The position numbers were made by a program, and so were the translations under genes. A model generated the notes under the pieces. It did no database searches, had not been told where the DNA came from, and saw only the letters and a list, made by a program, of their open reading frames with translations. Positions 44,073 through 54,464 of a DNA stretch of 57,934 nucleotides are shown here, in pieces; the first letter of the stretch is position 1; each line of letters opens with the position of its first letter. Source of the stretch: Psychrobacter sp. PG1 (GTDB taxonomy: Bacteria; Pseudomonadota; Gammaproteobacteria; Pseudomonadales; Moraxellaceae); assembly GCF_014897815.1 (NCBI RefSeq), contig NZ_JABUZG010000024.1:1-57934 (forward strand), written 5' to 3'.

Positions 44073-45575
44073 ATGGATACTTTTGATTTTTTGATGCATG
44101 GCTTTGCTGTTGCATCTACCCCCCAAAACTTACTGCTGGCACTCATCGGCGCTTTTTTAGGTACGATTGTGGGCATGTTGCCGGGTCTTGGCCCGATTAA
44201 TGGTGTAGCGATATTACTGCCATTCGCTTTTGCGCTTGGTTTACCGCCTGAGAGTGCGCTCATTTTGCTAGCAGCCGTTTATCTTGGCTGTGAATATGGT
44301 GGTCGTATTTCTGCCATTCTTATTAACGTACCCGGTGATGCTGGCGCCATTATGACGACTTTGGATGGCTATCCATTGGCAAAACAAGGCAAGGCTGGTA
44401 TTGCACTGTCTTTATCTGCTGTCAGCTCTTTCGTCGGTGCCACTATCGCGACAATCGGTGTGGTGCTATTTGCGCCGTTATTAGCCAAATGGGCAATCTC
44501 ATTTGGACCTGCTGAATACTTTGTACTGATGGTATTTGCTATTACCTGCCTCAGTGGTTTGGTAGGTGATCAGCCAGTTAAAACGGGTATTGCCGCGTTG
44601 ATTGGTCTTGGTCTAGCAACTGTTGGGGTTGATGCTGTTACTGGTATTTACCGCTTTACCTTTGATTCGGTTAATCTGTCTGATGGCATTCAATTTACCA
44701 CCATTGTTATTGGTTTCTTTAGTGTGAGTGAAATTCTAATCTTGCTCGAAAAAACAACGACTGGACACAAGGTTATTGAACAAGGTAAGCGCAGTTTATT
44801 AAACTTTAAAGAGTTTACTTTTGCTTTTGGAGCCATGCTACGTAGTGGTCTAATGGGCTTTGTCGTTGGTATCTTACCAGGTGCAGGCGCAACGATTGCC
44901 AGTGCAATGACTTATGCTAGTGAACGTAAAATCGCTGGTGATACTGGAACCTTTGGTGATGGTGATCTTCGCGGTGTTGCATCGCCAGAAGCAGCTAATA
45001 ATGCCTCAGCTTGCGGCTCATTTGTGCCAATGTTGACGCTAGGTGTGCCAGGTTCTGGTACGACAGCAGTCATGATGGGTGCGTTGACGTTATATAACAT
45101 TACACCGGGTCCACAGTTATTTACTGAGCAGCCAGATATCGTATGGGGTCTGATTGCCTCATTATTTATCTGTAACGTGATTTTGCTAATCATGAACATC
45201 CCTTTGGTAGGTTTGTTCGCCAAACTGCTTGATGTACCAAACTACATCTTGATACCAGCCATTGCTGCGGTCAGTTTCGTTGGCGTATATTCTATCCATA
45301 GCACGACTTTTGACTTGGTCTTTATGGTGGCACTTGGTGTATTTGGTTACTTTTTACGTAAACTAAATTTTCCATTATCAGCGCTTATTTTGGGCTATGT
45401 ATTGGGTGAGCTCATGGAGTCTAACTTAAGACGAGCCCTATCTATCTCTCAAGGTGAGCTTAGTATCTTATGGAGCAGCCCTATTACAGTAGTGCTATGG
45501 TTGTTGGCTATTTTGATGGTATTTATGCCAGTTATACGTAGTATCTACCGTAGAAAATTTAAGCCTGCTATTTAA
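44073..45575 (+). CDS. tctA: Tripartite tricarboxylate transporter, large membrane subunit
   Basis: 500-aa integral membrane protein with about twelve helices. TctA signatures: GTIVGMLPGLGPINGVAILL, YGGRISAILINVPGDAGAIM, GILPGAGATIASAMTYASER and FVPMLTLGVPGSGTTAVMMG. Forms the translocation pore with TctB. Followed by a terminator, closing the operon. Confidence 0.96.
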   Translation: MDTFDFLMHGFAVASTPQNLLLALIGAFLGTIVGMLPGLGPINGVAILLPFAFALGLPPESALILLAAVYLGCEYGGRISAILINVPGDAGAIMTTLDGYPLAKQGKAGIALSLSAVSSFVGATIATIGVVLFAPLLAKWAISFGPAEYFVLMVFAITCLSGLVGDQPVKTGIAALIGLGLATVGVDAVTGIYRFTFDSVNLSDGIQFTTIVIGFFSVSEILILLEKTTTGHKVIEQGKRSLLNFKEFTFAFGAMLRSGLMGFVVGILPGAGATIASAMTYASERKIAGDTGTFGDGDLRGVASPEAANNASACGSFVPMLTLGVPGSGTTAVMMGALTLYNITPGPQLFTEQPDIVWGLIASLFICNVILLIMNIPLVGLFAKLLDVPNYILIPAIAAVSFVGVYSIHSTTFDLVFMVALGVFGYFLRKLNFPLSALILGYVLGELMESNLRRALSISQGELSILWSSPITVVLWLLAILMVFMPVIRSIYRRKFKPAI

Positions 45576-45610
45576 GTTTTAGTTACTCTGTTCTCAAAAT
45601 ACTCTCCGGT

Positions 45611-45645
45611 GGTGGTTATACTCTATGTATGACCACCATTTTTTT
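45611..45645 (+). terminator. Terminator after tctA
   Basis: GGTGGTTATAC pairs with GTATGACCACC (one G-U pair), then a T-rich run. Confidence 0.88.
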
Positions 45646-45790
45646 AGGAAATAGTTACACCCGATACTTTTAATGAACGCGTTGAAATTGCTAGAGGAAT
45701 GAAAATGCTACTCTAATAAAACCTCTTATCATTTAGACAGATTTAGTTGACTACTACCACTTGATGTCACTCATGAAATAGGATTTTATA

Positions 45791-46564
45791 GTGCTCCTTG
45801 TTTTAGATTTACTACAATCCATCCCAAGTTGGCATTTAGTAGGCTTGTTTTTCGCTGGCATGGCCGCTTTTATTATCTCTACTATATCGGGTGGTGGCGG
45901 TGCTATGTTACTGATACCAGCCACTTCTTGGATGATAGGGACAGCGGTTGCACCACCTGTGATCAATTCGGCTACTTTGATTAGTAATACATCTCGACTA
46001 TATTTATTCTGGAATGATATTGATTGGTCATTGACCAAATATTACGTACCAAGTGCCATTATAGGTGTGTGGCTAGCAGCATTTGTTTTTAGTCATTTAG
46101 ATGCTGGCTGGATTCAGTTATTGGTTGGCGTGTTTTTGGTATCTACTATATTCCAATATAAGTTTGGTAAGGTAAATAAAACTTTTGATATGCCAAAAGC
46201 AGGTTTTATACCTTTGGGCTTTATGATTGCTTTCATGAGCACATTAGTGGGCGGTCTCGGCCCTATACTTAACCCTTTTTATATGAATGCTGGACTAGAA
46301 AAAGAAAACCTTATTGCTACCAAAACGGCTAATTCTTTTTTTGTAGGTATGGTACAAATCGGCAGCTATTCTTTTTTTGGTATATTCACCGTCAAGCTCT
46401 GGGTATATGGCATTGTCTTAGGATTAGGTGCCGTTATTGGCAATATCATCGGCAAACGCTTTTTGGCCGGTATGAGTATTAGTCAGTTTAGAATAATGCT
46501 ACTCATGCTAATGGTTATCAGTGGCGTAATAATGATAATAAGAAACCTGAATGTGCTGTTTTAA
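45791..46564 (+). CDS. TSUP (TauE/SafE) family permease
   Basis: 257-aa membrane protein with about eight helices and the TSUP pattern: AFIISTISGGGGAMLLIPA near the start and STLVGGLGPILNPFYMNAGLEKE in the second half. Unlike the two SafE-like proteins with Met/His tails, this is the classical sulfur/organic-anion exporter type. Starts at GTG 45791. Substrate unknown; proximity to tct genes suggests an organic anion. Confidence 0.85.
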   Translation: MLLVLDLLQSIPSWHLVGLFFAGMAAFIISTISGGGGAMLLIPATSWMIGTAVAPPVINSATLISNTSRLYLFWNDIDWSLTKYYVPSAIIGVWLAAFVFSHLDAGWIQLLVGVFLVSTIFQYKFGKVNKTFDMPKAGFIPLGFMIAFMSTLVGGLGPILNPFYMNAGLEKENLIATKTANSFFVGMVQIGSYSFFGIFTVKLWVYGIVLGLGAVIGNIIGKRFLAGMSISQFRIMLLMLMVISGVIMIIRNLNVLF

Positions 46565-46791
46565 TAAGCCTTTCATTCGATGCTGTGACTATATTACAGC
46601 AAATTTACATAGGTAATCGCGGTGAGTTTACATCGCTTATCCTTACCAATTTAGCACATGCACATGATACATTTTTTGAAATGTACTCAGCTTGGTTATC
46701 CTTGACCTATGCTGTCAATCCTGTAGAAACTAGCTTGAGAGAGTCTAACTAACCAACTGGACAGTAAAATTCAAACCCCTAGCAAGTTTGT
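46565..46791. other. Remnant-like intergenic stretch
   Basis: An open frame of about 60 codons without a start ends at 46752; it matches nothing I know. The part 46684-46730 resembles 46925-46988, so this may be a decayed duplicate of the Fic 3' region and its flank. Confidence 0.4.
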
Positions 46792-46960
46792 TCACAAGGC
46801 AACCTCGTAATTTGTACTACGCTTAGAAGCATCAGATTTTTCCAATATTCCCTTCTCTATCAAGTCATTGATACTTCGTAGTACTGGGTCTATAGAACAC
46901 TTGGTCATCATTGCCCATTTCTTAGTACTCAGCTTGCGATAAAAATCAGTGCATAAAGTA
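46792..46960 (-). pseudogene. Fragment of a Fic-family gene (3' end only)
   Basis: The last about 50 codons match the C-terminus of the Fic protein at 24097: KLSTKKWAMMTKCSID and INDLIEKGILEKSDASKRST against KLTTKKWATMTKCSID and its continuation. The catalytic part is absent and the open frame upstream of about 46960 is unrelated. Confidence 0.85.
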
Positions 46961-47179
46961 TGACCTCTGCCGTCAAATCCGTAGAAACAAAATTGGGATA
47001 ATATTGATTTTAATAGGTACAAATACGATACTGGATATATTTCTAAGGTTTTGCCCTTCTCTCCCGAAATGGATATTGAATTTCCTATATAATGTGAGCC
47101 ATCTCTTTGTTGATAACCCCTTTAATTTAGGCTTTTTTCTTAGTAAAAAAATGCTTCTTATCAGGTAAAACGGTGCTTT

Positions 47180-48166
47180 ATGTTTAACGCTTCCTCAACT
47201 CGTTTAAATAAATACATCAGCGAAAGCGGTATTTGCTCCAGGCGAGACGCTGACCGCTTTGTTGAACAAGGTAATGTATACATCAATGGTAAGCGTGCTC
47301 AAGTAGGCGATCAAGTGGTTGCTGGAGATACGGTAAAAGTCAACGGGCAACTCATTGAGCCGCGAGAGGCGGATGATTTTGTGTTTATTGTCTTGAATAA
47401 ACCCGTGGGTATTGTGAGCACTACAGAAGCTTCAGAAAAAGATAATATCGTTGATTTCGTTCGACATAGTACACGTATTTTTCCGATTGGACGTTTGGAT
47501 AAAGACTCTCAGGGTTTAATCTTTTTGACCAGTAATGGTGATCTGGTTAATAAGGTACTTCGTGCTGGTAATAACCACGAGAAAGAATATTTAGTGACGG
47601 TGAACAAGCCGATAACAGATAGTTTTATTGAGGGTTTAGCTGGTGGCGTGCCAATGCTTGGGAAGATGACCAAGAAATGCCCGGTTACTAAGATGGCACC
47701 CACCGTGTTTAACATCACGCTAGTGCAGGGTTTAAACCGCCAAATTCGTCGTATGTGTGAGCATTTTGGCTATGAAGTGGTGAAGCTTGAGCGTACGCGG
47801 ATTATGAATGTCAGTCTTAAAGGTACTCCCGTTGGAGATTGGCGTGATTTAACCGAAAAAGAGTTGTCTGTTTTACTTAAGTCCATAGAAGGTTCTTCTT
47901 CAGATGCCAGTAATCCGGGCAAGAAATCTCGTAATGCGCCACGAAAAAATGCTCGTACTGATGATTCGTCAAAGACAAAAACGTCTTCGAAATCAGCGGG
48001 GGCAGCAAAGGGCAATAAAAAACATGCCAAGGATGATGCTAGAAAACCAGCGGGTTCTAAAGGTAAAGATAGACGTCCTTTTGGTAATGGCAAGAAGGCT
48101 GTAGGCAATGGCAAACCTGCTACAAATGGTAAGCGCCCTGCAAAAGGTCGAAGTTCTAAGCGGTAG
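47180..48166 (+). CDS. rluF: 23S rRNA pseudouridine synthase RluF-like, with basic tail
   Basis: 328-aa RsuA/RluF-type pseudouridine synthase. S4 RNA-binding domain ([20 protein letters not shown], residues about 8-65), catalytic [18 protein letters not shown] with the nucleophilic Asp, and [18 protein letters not shown]. It matches RluF (U2604 of 23S rRNA). A long Lys/Arg/Gly/Asn-rich low-complexity tail (residues about 240-328, such as [20 protein letters not shown]) is typical for RluF and may bind RNA. Confidence 0.93.
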   Translation: MFNASSTRLNKYISESGICSRRDADRFVEQGNVYINGKRAQVGDQVVAGDTVKVNGQLIEPREADDFVFIVLNKPVGIVSTTEASEKDNIVDFVRHSTRIFPIGRLDKDSQGLIFLTSNGDLVNKVLRAGNNHEKEYLVTVNKPITDSFIEGLAGGVPMLGKMTKKCPVTKMAPTVFNITLVQGLNRQIRRMCEHFGYEVVKLERTRIMNVSLKGTPVGDWRDLTEKELSVLLKSIEGSSSDASNPGKKSRNAPRKNARTDDSSKTKTSSKSAGAAKGNKKHAKDDARKPAGSKGKDRRPFGNGKKAVGNGKPATNGKRPAKGRSSKR

Positions 48167-48236
48167 CAGTATCGCGACTATAGATTGATGGTTAATGGTT
48201 AACTAATTAAGACAGCTGATAAAAGATGCTGCACGA

Positions 48237-48270
48237 AAAGCCAGACAATTTCAGTTGTCTGGCTTTTTTG
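48237..48270 (+). terminator. Terminator after rluF
   Basis: AAAAGCCAGACAA pairs with TTGTCTGGCTTTT, then more T. Confidence 0.92.
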
Positions 48271-48463
48271 TTACCTGTGGATTTCCTCAACCAAATAATT
48301 TTTATTATAAAGCCAAATCATAACTAGGATGTGTCTGCACGAAGTACCGTTGGTATGGGCGGACTAAAAATAGCAAAGTCTAAGACAGTTAGCAGATGTC
48401 ATTATTTAAAAATTCGATTATAGTAGATATCAAATCATACATTTAAAAGTTGAGGACAAAATA

Positions 48464-49171
48464 ATGAAGACACTAAGCTTATGTATTGCAGCAGGACTGG
48501 GTTTAAGCGCTTGTGCTGGTGGAATGACAGGGAACACGGGTCAAAACAACAATGTCAATGGCATCGTCACTCAATACCCTGTTGAGACTGCCATGCTCAA
48601 CATCTATACCAAACAACGCAGTGATACATTAGTTGCAGTTGTCGGCAGTCAAAGCGTGTCAGCAGAGATTCAAGTGACGCCTAAAGGCAGTATGATATTT
48701 AATAATAAATCTGTACAAGGTACCGAAATAAACACCATCAATAAGATGAATAATCAAATCACCAATCAATCCGTCGCTATCAATTACTTCACCCTGAATC
48801 CACTGATATTCCATGGTTTTACAGACGGTACAGGTAAATACTCACTATCTAACCAGACGACCACCATTCCTAAAATGGCGACGGTGGGCGCTTCTAGTAA
48901 GCTACTGACGGAAAATGTCTATGCCGATAGCAGCATGCGTAACAAGATAGGGACTTATAACCAAGACTGGTCTTTATCGCGTGATACAAATAATACCGCA
49001 TGGTTCTGTATAGAAACCTCAAGCAATCTATTACTCAGCTTTGACCCTGCAGGCACTTCATCAGAATGCTACAAGATCAATGCCAAAGGCGATATCTTAG
49101 CAAGCAAAGTGACACTGAGTCAGCCTAGTAGTAATGGTAGTACTAAGACGGTTACTTTAAACAGTCAGTAG
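48464..49171 (+). CDS. Hypothetical lipoprotein
   Basis: 235-aa protein with a signal peptide and lipobox LSAC (residues about 14-17). The mature part has no family I recognise; it is rich in Ser, Thr and Asn, with a C-terminal pair of Cys (WFCIETSS and SSECYKINAKGD) that could form a disulfide. Good context: preceded by GAGGAC and closed by a terminator. Monocistronic. Envelope location is the only supportable statement. Confidence 0.75.
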   Translation: MKTLSLCIAAGLGLSACAGGMTGNTGQNNNVNGIVTQYPVETAMLNIYTKQRSDTLVAVVGSQSVSAEIQVTPKGSMIFNNKSVQGTEINTINKMNNQITNQSVAINYFTLNPLIFHGFTDGTGKYSLSNQTTTIPKMATVGASSKLLTENVYADSSMRNKIGTYNQDWSLSRDTNNTAWFCIETSSNLLLSFDPAGTSSECYKINAKGDILASKVTLSQPSSNGSTKTVTLNSQ

Positions 49172-49215
49172 TGATTATCTTTGTGACATAGCATTTATTA
49201 CATAACAACGAAACA

Positions 49216-49248
49216 AAAAAAATAGCGCCTAACATGGGCGCTATTTTT
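49216..49248. terminator. Bidirectional terminator between lipoprotein and basic protein genes
   Basis: AAAAATAGCGCC pairs with GGCGCTATTTTT; serves both convergent genes. Confidence 0.9.
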
Positions 49249-49267
49249 ATATCAGTCAGCTGAACGA

Positions 49268-49528
49268 TTAAGAACGATGTCCATTAGTATGCTTAGCTTG
49301 ATATTTGCTTTTTGCTTTGAGATGAGCCGCTGGTTTTTTTGATTGATGCTTTGACACTACTACCTTTTTCTTAACATGCTGATGTTTATTATCAAACTTT
49401 GCATTGACCTTTTGATGCTTCACTTTAACAACATGATGTTTAGCAATTTGCGGCGCAGCACTTGCTTGGCTAACCATTGTGAAGCAAGCAGTAATGGCTA
49501 GCATTGAACTTATCATTATTTTTTTCAT
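49268..49528 (-). CDS. Small exported Lys/His-rich protein
   Basis: 86-aa protein: signal peptide (KKIMISSMLAITACFTMVSQ, cleaved after ASA) then a very basic Lys/His-rich mature part (KHHVVKVKHQK, FDNKHQHVKKKVVVSKHQS, KSKYQAKHTNGH). A start at 49603 is possible in frame but would bury the signal peptide. Function unknown; His/Lys content could bind metal, polyanion or cell-surface polymers. Confidence 0.7.
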   Translation of the reverse strand: MKKIMISSMLAITACFTMVSQASAAPQIAKHHVVKVKHQKVNAKFDNKHQHVKKKVVVSKHQSKKPAAHLKAKSKYQAKHTNGHRS

Positions 49529-50067
49529 TATTTTTTCTCGTATAAAGTCATATTGGTTATGAGTTGTGATTGAAAGTGCCTTACTCAATATCAAGCAAAG
49601 CATTCACGTGATAAGAAGCATCATGATAAAAATCTGCTCTATCGACAACGAGAATGATAAATGATTCAAACGTTAAGTAGATTTATGAAGATTGAAGAAA
49701 GGTAACCTTAATGAGGGAAGGTTTCTTAAGTGGTACGCTATAAGCGTCATATTGGCGCTTTTCTAGACGGGCAAGTAATAGCGAATGAAAAGATATCTTA
49801 TATATAGCTTAGGATGACTGGCTTTGGCATATTTTTTATAAAGCGTAGACGTTGTCACGATACTTTCATTTTCACCCTATAAAATGCGTTGATTATTCAA
49901 AGCCATTGACGATATGCCGCATCACAATAAAGACTTTTAAGGAGTGAAGACCAAACTAAGCAGGCGAGATAAGTATTTGTAAGGGTCATTAGGGTTGGGC
50001 TTTTTTTAAAGTAGCCACACTTATGGCCTTCTGAATAGCAATTTTGAAATAACTGAGAATCGATGTA
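49529..50067. other. Intergenic stretch without recognised feature
   Basis: About 540 bp, AT-rich. No gene, RNA or convincing repeat seen. Confidence 0.5.
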
Positions 50068-50457
50068 ATGAACCATTACTTATGTTTGACAGATTATGAA
50101 AAAAACTTGATTGATAGTGCTTTGCTCATTCTGATGAAAAAAAACATCCAATATAGCGATCAATCAAAAGAAAACTCAGTGCAGCAATACTATCAAGATT
50201 TTAATCTCACACTTTTTGAGCTATGTGCAAAAATAAAAGCACCTGATTTTGATAAGCAAATGGATTTATCCTCGAAAGAAATCAAAGCAATTAAAAAAGC
50301 CCTAACCTCACTGTATGACCGTATCTATCAAAGAACCCTTAAGGACATAGAGGGCAACCAAGAAGATCACTATAAGAGCTGTAAGTTACAGATTATAGAA
50401 TTAGAGAGAAAAATCGATATTATCGAGAAAAACAGTATAGAGAGCAATAGTTGTTAA
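50068..50457 (+). CDS. Hypothetical cytoplasmic helical protein
   Basis: 129-aa protein, no signal peptide, mostly charged helices (KNLIDSALLILMKKN, SSKEIKAIKKALTSLYDRIY, CKLQIIELERKIDIIEK with coiled-coil spacing at the end). No family recognised. No strong ribosome site, but codon pattern looks coding. Confidence 0.55.
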   Translation: MNHYLCLTDYEKNLIDSALLILMKKNIQYSDQSKENSVQQYYQDFNLTLFELCAKIKAPDFDKQMDLSSKEIKAIKKALTSLYDRIYQRTLKDIEGNQEDHYKSCKLQIIELERKIDIIEKNSIESNSC

Positions 50458-50950
50458 ATTGTTCTTTTTTACCGAAAAATTTCACTATTTTTAAGTCGCT
50501 AGCACCATCAATATTGGTCGCGTAAAACAAAAAATCGCACTCCGCATTACATTAGCCTATCTTTTCCGCTGGGTTTTATTAGCTCTTTCCCATTTGTTTG
50601 GCTATCGTCTAGCTACTTCAGTCATATAGTCTTCTCAGTACAAGATGGATATAAATATAGCAAAGGATAGTACGACAAATTAAGGTACGGCAAATTAAGG
50701 TACAGCAAATAGCAGGCTGGGCAAATATGACGACGCTGTGACCGATTTCTCTACAATGCCCGATATATCTCTATACAAGACTTGTAAAGAGCATACCCCT
50801 TGTCTTAGAATGGCATTGCTAATGATAATGTCTATTTTGTTAAGTATTCTTTCTAAAATGCTTTAAACTGACGTTTTAATTTAGCACACCTCCTTACTTA
50901 TAAATGTTACCTATGCATCATCAGCATGCTGGTAATACGATGACCCTATC
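50458..50950. other. Intergenic region with short tandem repeat before DUF2946 copy 2
   Basis: No gene. A 15-bp unit (TACGRCAAATTAAGG) is repeated at 50671-50700 with a partial third copy to 50710. GCTAATGATAATGTCTATT at 50818-50836 matches 14 of 19 positions of the Fur consensus, a weak candidate operator. Confidence 0.45.
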
Positions 50951-51541
50951 ATGTCTACTAAGCGCCGCAAGCTTGTTTTACGATATTCATCACCGGTAAC
51001 GATGTGGTTCGGCATGTTGGTCGCGTGTTTTGCTTGGATCATGCACATCACGCTGTTGCTCACACCTCTATGGGATGATAATGCCCACTTAGGTCATGGT
51101 ATCTGTGCAGAGCTTGCACCGATTGTATCGGCAGCTAAGCAGTATGAGCAAATACAGACTGATATTGCGCAAACGAATCACAACATACCCATTGATAGTG
51201 CCGCTCGTCATTTCCTTCATCATAATGCATCCCTATCTTTAGCATCGCCTGCGACCGTTGAGCCAGTTATAACGGTTGACGCCGCACCTTCGCACGAAGC
51301 TTTGTATAGCAAAGATAAGGTTGAAAGCTCTGAATCTAACCCTGATACCTTAAAATACACTGGCTGTGACCTTTGCACTGCCATGTCTGCGGCACTATTG
51401 CCAGTCGCTTTTACACATACTGACTCGGCTTTGATTGAGCTGTCTATTGTCTCAGTCACGTTTTTGTATCGCTCACATACCTACTCTCCTAGTAATTTTT
51501 TACGACCCCTCGCACGCGCTCCTCCAGTCACACTCACATAA
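50951..51541 (+). CDS. DUF2946-family membrane protein, copy 2
   Basis: 196-aa paralogue of the protein at 20503: LRYSSPVTMWFGMLVACFAW hydrophobic start, GHGICAELAPIVSAAKQYEQ, and the C-terminal CDLCTAMSAALLPVAF Cys pair. The middle is less His-rich than in copy 1. It begins the DUF2946-TonB-TauE/SafE locus, so a role with a copper-type receptor is likely but undefined. Confidence 0.82.
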   Translation: MSTKRRKLVLRYSSPVTMWFGMLVACFAWIMHITLLLTPLWDDNAHLGHGICAELAPIVSAAKQYEQIQTDIAQTNHNIPIDSAARHFLHHNASLSLASPATVEPVITVDAAPSHEALYSKDKVESSESNPDTLKYTGCDLCTAMSAALLPVAFTHTDSALIELSIVSVTFLYRSHTYSPSNFLRPLARAPPVTLT

Positions 51542-51570
51542 CTATCTACATTTATAGTCCAATATTTTTA

Positions 51571-51740
51571 GGGCGTGTCCTCACTTTAAAAATGGTGATA
51601 AACATGAGATAAATTGCCGTCAAACAAGAAAAGTAGCGCAAATAATATCGAGATATTAATAAGCTATTTGATGATGCTTGGCAAAATTTAGCCATTTTTA
51701 GTCCATTTCGAAAGTAATCAATTGAATTGAGGACACGCCC
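51571..51740. mobile_element. 170-bp MITE with 13-bp terminal inverted repeats
   Basis: Ends GGGCGTGTCCTCA (51571-51583) and TGAGGACACGCCC (51728-51740) are perfect inverted repeats; TA flanks both sides, as after insertion into a TA-type target. The interior carries no intact transposase, only short frames (on the minus strand AKFCQASSNSLLISRYYLRY) that look like the fused ends of a larger IS element. It sits between DUF2946 copy 2 and the TonB gene and is absent from the matching region of the first locus. Confidence 0.8.
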
Positions 51741-51995
51741 TAGAGCATTAGTGACAATGCTCTCAATCAACGCGCTCATTTGAGCTCTGATTGAGGCACT
51801 TGTATGCGTTTGCCTAAAACATTGCGCTCAAAACTGTGCTCATAATATTGTGCTCAAAATGCTATCTATTTATATCGGAAAATATTCAGTAAGTGCCTAG
51901 TCTAAGTCCATAAGTGGCTTGGCTGACATTGCAGCTTGGTAAAAACTGAATAACCGATTTCATGAAATATTTTTGCGAATTTCTAGGAAAGTAAG

Positions 51996-54299
51996 ATGTT
52001 ATCTTCATCAATGAATGCTGTACCTATTTTAAAACTAAGTGTTTTAGCTTTGTCTTTATTGCATATCAGTAGCGCTTATGCGGATTCCACAACCGTAAAG
52101 GCGCACATGCCTACTACTGATGATGAGCCACATATTCAATTGCCAGAAATCGTCGTTTATGCGACAGCAGCGGATAAGCGCTCTAGTACCAATGCACTCG
52201 GGACAGCCGCCACCCTTGATCAAAAACTTCTTAACAGTAAACAAGTGGCAAGCAGTGATACGGCCACCATACTGACAAAAATACCTGGTCTAAATGTCCA
52301 AAGTGCCGGTGGTATCTCGAACTTGCCCGTGATGAGAGGCTTGGCGGATAACCGTCTGCGTATCTTAGTGGATGGCGTTGACTCAATCGCCTCCTGTCCA
52401 AACAGTATGAACTCACCCTTGTCTTATATTGCGCCAAGCGCTATAGACAAGACCACCGTCTATGCAGGTGTGACGCCTGTGAGTGTCGGTGGTAATAGCA
52501 TTGGCGGTACTATCGTTGTCGAAACAGCAGAGCCTATGTTTTCAACGGATAGCGACATATTAACCTCAGGTGAAATTGGCACATTTTATCGTAGTAATGG
52601 TGACGCCTATGGTGCTAACTTATCTACCACAGCGGCAAACGAGCAGCTTAGCCTCACCTATAAAGGCAGCTTTGCGCAGGCGGATAATTATAAAGCTGGT
52701 GGTGATTTTAAATCTTATACAGAGACAGGAAACGCTGGTAAAACCTTAGCGAAGGACGAAGTTGGTTCAACCGCCTATGAAAGCAAAAACCAGTCAGTAG
52801 ATGTGGCTTATAAGAATGGCAATCATCTACTACAAGGCACTTATTTGTGGCAAAACGTCCCAAAAGAGCTATATCCAAATCAGCGGATGGATATGCTCGA
52901 CAATCAGCTTGACCGCATTAATTTGCGCTACAAAAGCGAGTTAAATTGGGGACAGTTAGAAGCACAGGCCTATCATGAAGATGTCGATCACTATATGAAT
53001 TTTGGGGAAGACAAACAGTTCTTATATGGTAATGCCAAAGGTATGCCGATGTACACCAGTAGCGAGACCATCGGTGCCAATCTTAAAGGTATTATTGATT
53101 TAACCAACCAAGGCACGCTCAATATAGGTGCTGAATATCAAGACTACACGCTCGATGACACGTGGGCGGCATCTGGCGACGGTATGATGTCGCCAAACGA
53201 CTTTCAAAATATCAACAATGGTCAGCGTCAGCGTATCGGTATCTATGGCGAATGGGAAAAAGATATCTCATCTGACTGGAGCACCCAGCTTGGCGCTCGC
53301 TATGAAAACGTACGTACCAGTGCTGATGAAGTACATGGCTATCAAATCGATGGTCAAAACAATATGACCAATCAGGTGCGAGATAGCGCTAACTTTAATG
53401 CCAGTGACCGCCGAACCACTGATAACAACTTTGATATTACTGCACTCGCACGCTACGACATTGATTCACAAAAAAATCTAGCCTTAGGTCTATCGCACAA
53501 AGAACGCACGCCAAGCTTATATGAACGCTATACCTGGTCCACTTGGAAAATGGCGGCCATCATGAATAATACCGTTGGTGACGGTAATGGCTATTTTGGT
53601 GATCCTAATCTACGCCCAGAAAAATCCAACACCCTATCTGCCACCTTAGACTGGCGCGGTGCTGATGATAGCTGGGGCGTTAAAGCCACTCCTTACTATT
53701 CAAACATTGACGACTATGTCGATGCCGTACAGTGGAACCCCATGGCAAACACAGCAGCTAGCACTCAAACAGCGAATCAATATAATGTGCTGCGCTATAC
53801 CAACCAAGATGCTGAGATATATGGCATAGATATCTCAGCCAATCGGGAGCTGGCAGCAAATGCTTGGGGATACTGGAATATAGTAGGCTCCTTAAGCTAT
53901 ACCAAAGGGGAAAATAAAGACAGCGGCTCAGACTTATATAACATCATGCCATTCAATGGCAGTGTTGCCCTGAATCGGGAAAATAACGGTTGGACAAACC
54001 AAATCGAAGTGGTGGGCGTCGCGGCTAAAAATGATATCTCAACCCCTCGCAACGAAATTAAAACGGCGGGTTATGGCCTCTTAAACCTCAGTACAGGCTA
54101 TCAGTTTAAAGAGGTAGCGATTGAGGCTGGTATCGACAATGTCTTTGACAAAAACCATGCCCTACCTTTAGGCGGTGCCTACATGGGGCAAGGTAGAACT
54201 ATGTCTATGAATAAGGAGATAGATGGCAGCTCTAACTGGGGCACGGCTATACCTGGCGCGGGTCGCTCATTCTATGTAGGTGTTAACTATAAGTTTTAG
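51996..54299 (+). CDS. TonB-dependent receptor, probably for copper (OprC/NosA-like)
   Basis: 767-aa outer-membrane receptor: signal peptide ending AYADS, TonB-box-like LPEIVVYATAAD, plug with TILTKIPGLNVQ, PVMRGLADNRLRILVDGVD and GGNSIGGTIVVETAEP, and a barrel ending in YKF. The plug has SCPNSMNSPLSYI right after VDGVDSIA, resembling the Cys/Met copper site of OprC, and the barrel has a Met-rich loop (GKGMPMY-type: YGNAKGMPMYTSS, near residue 345). Gene neighbours are DUF2946 and a Met/His-tailed SafE-like protein. Copper is therefore the best guess; iron or another ligand cannot be ruled out. Confidence 0.78.
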   Translation: MLSSSMNAVPILKLSVLALSLLHISSAYADSTTVKAHMPTTDDEPHIQLPEIVVYATAADKRSSTNALGTAATLDQKLLNSKQVASSDTATILTKIPGLNVQSAGGISNLPVMRGLADNRLRILVDGVDSIASCPNSMNSPLSYIAPSAIDKTTVYAGVTPVSVGGNSIGGTIVVETAEPMFSTDSDILTSGEIGTFYRSNGDAYGANLSTTAANEQLSLTYKGSFAQADNYKAGGDFKSYTETGNAGKTLAKDEVGSTAYESKNQSVDVAYKNGNHLLQGTYLWQNVPKELYPNQRMDMLDNQLDRINLRYKSELNWGQLEAQAYHEDVDHYMNFGEDKQFLYGNAKGMPMYTSSETIGANLKGIIDLTNQGTLNIGAEYQDYTLDDTWAASGDGMMSPNDFQNINNGQRQRIGIYGEWEKDISSDWSTQLGARYENVRTSADEVHGYQIDGQNNMTNQVRDSANFNASDRRTTDNNFDITALARYDIDSQKNLALGLSHKERTPSLYERYTWSTWKMAAIMNNTVGDGNGYFGDPNLRPEKSNTLSATLDWRGADDSWGVKATPYYSNIDDYVDAVQWNPMANTAASTQTANQYNVLRYTNQDAEIYGIDISANRELAANAWGYWNIVGSLSYTKGENKDSGSDLYNIMPFNGSVALNRENNGWTNQIEVVGVAAKNDISTPRNEIKTAGYGLLNLSTGYQFKEVAIEAGIDNVFDKNHALPLGGAYMGQGRTMSMNKEIDGSSNWGTAIPGAGRSFYVGVNYKF

Positions 54300-54464
54300 G
54301 TGTCATTAAGATAGATTGTTAACTGACTTTATTTCTCTTATACCATTTCCAAAAATTAGAATAATAAGGATAACTTTTTTGACTATGACCGCTAACAGGC
54401 TTAGCAAGTCTAATAAAGTTAATCGTATTTTTGGATTTGGTATTATATTATAGGAAGCACTTTC

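Noticed and set aside
46684..46988. Imperfect direct repeat (about 23 of 28 bases) as a functional site
   Set aside because: It coincides with the decayed Fic 3' fragment, so it is more likely a remnant duplication than a regulatory repeat.
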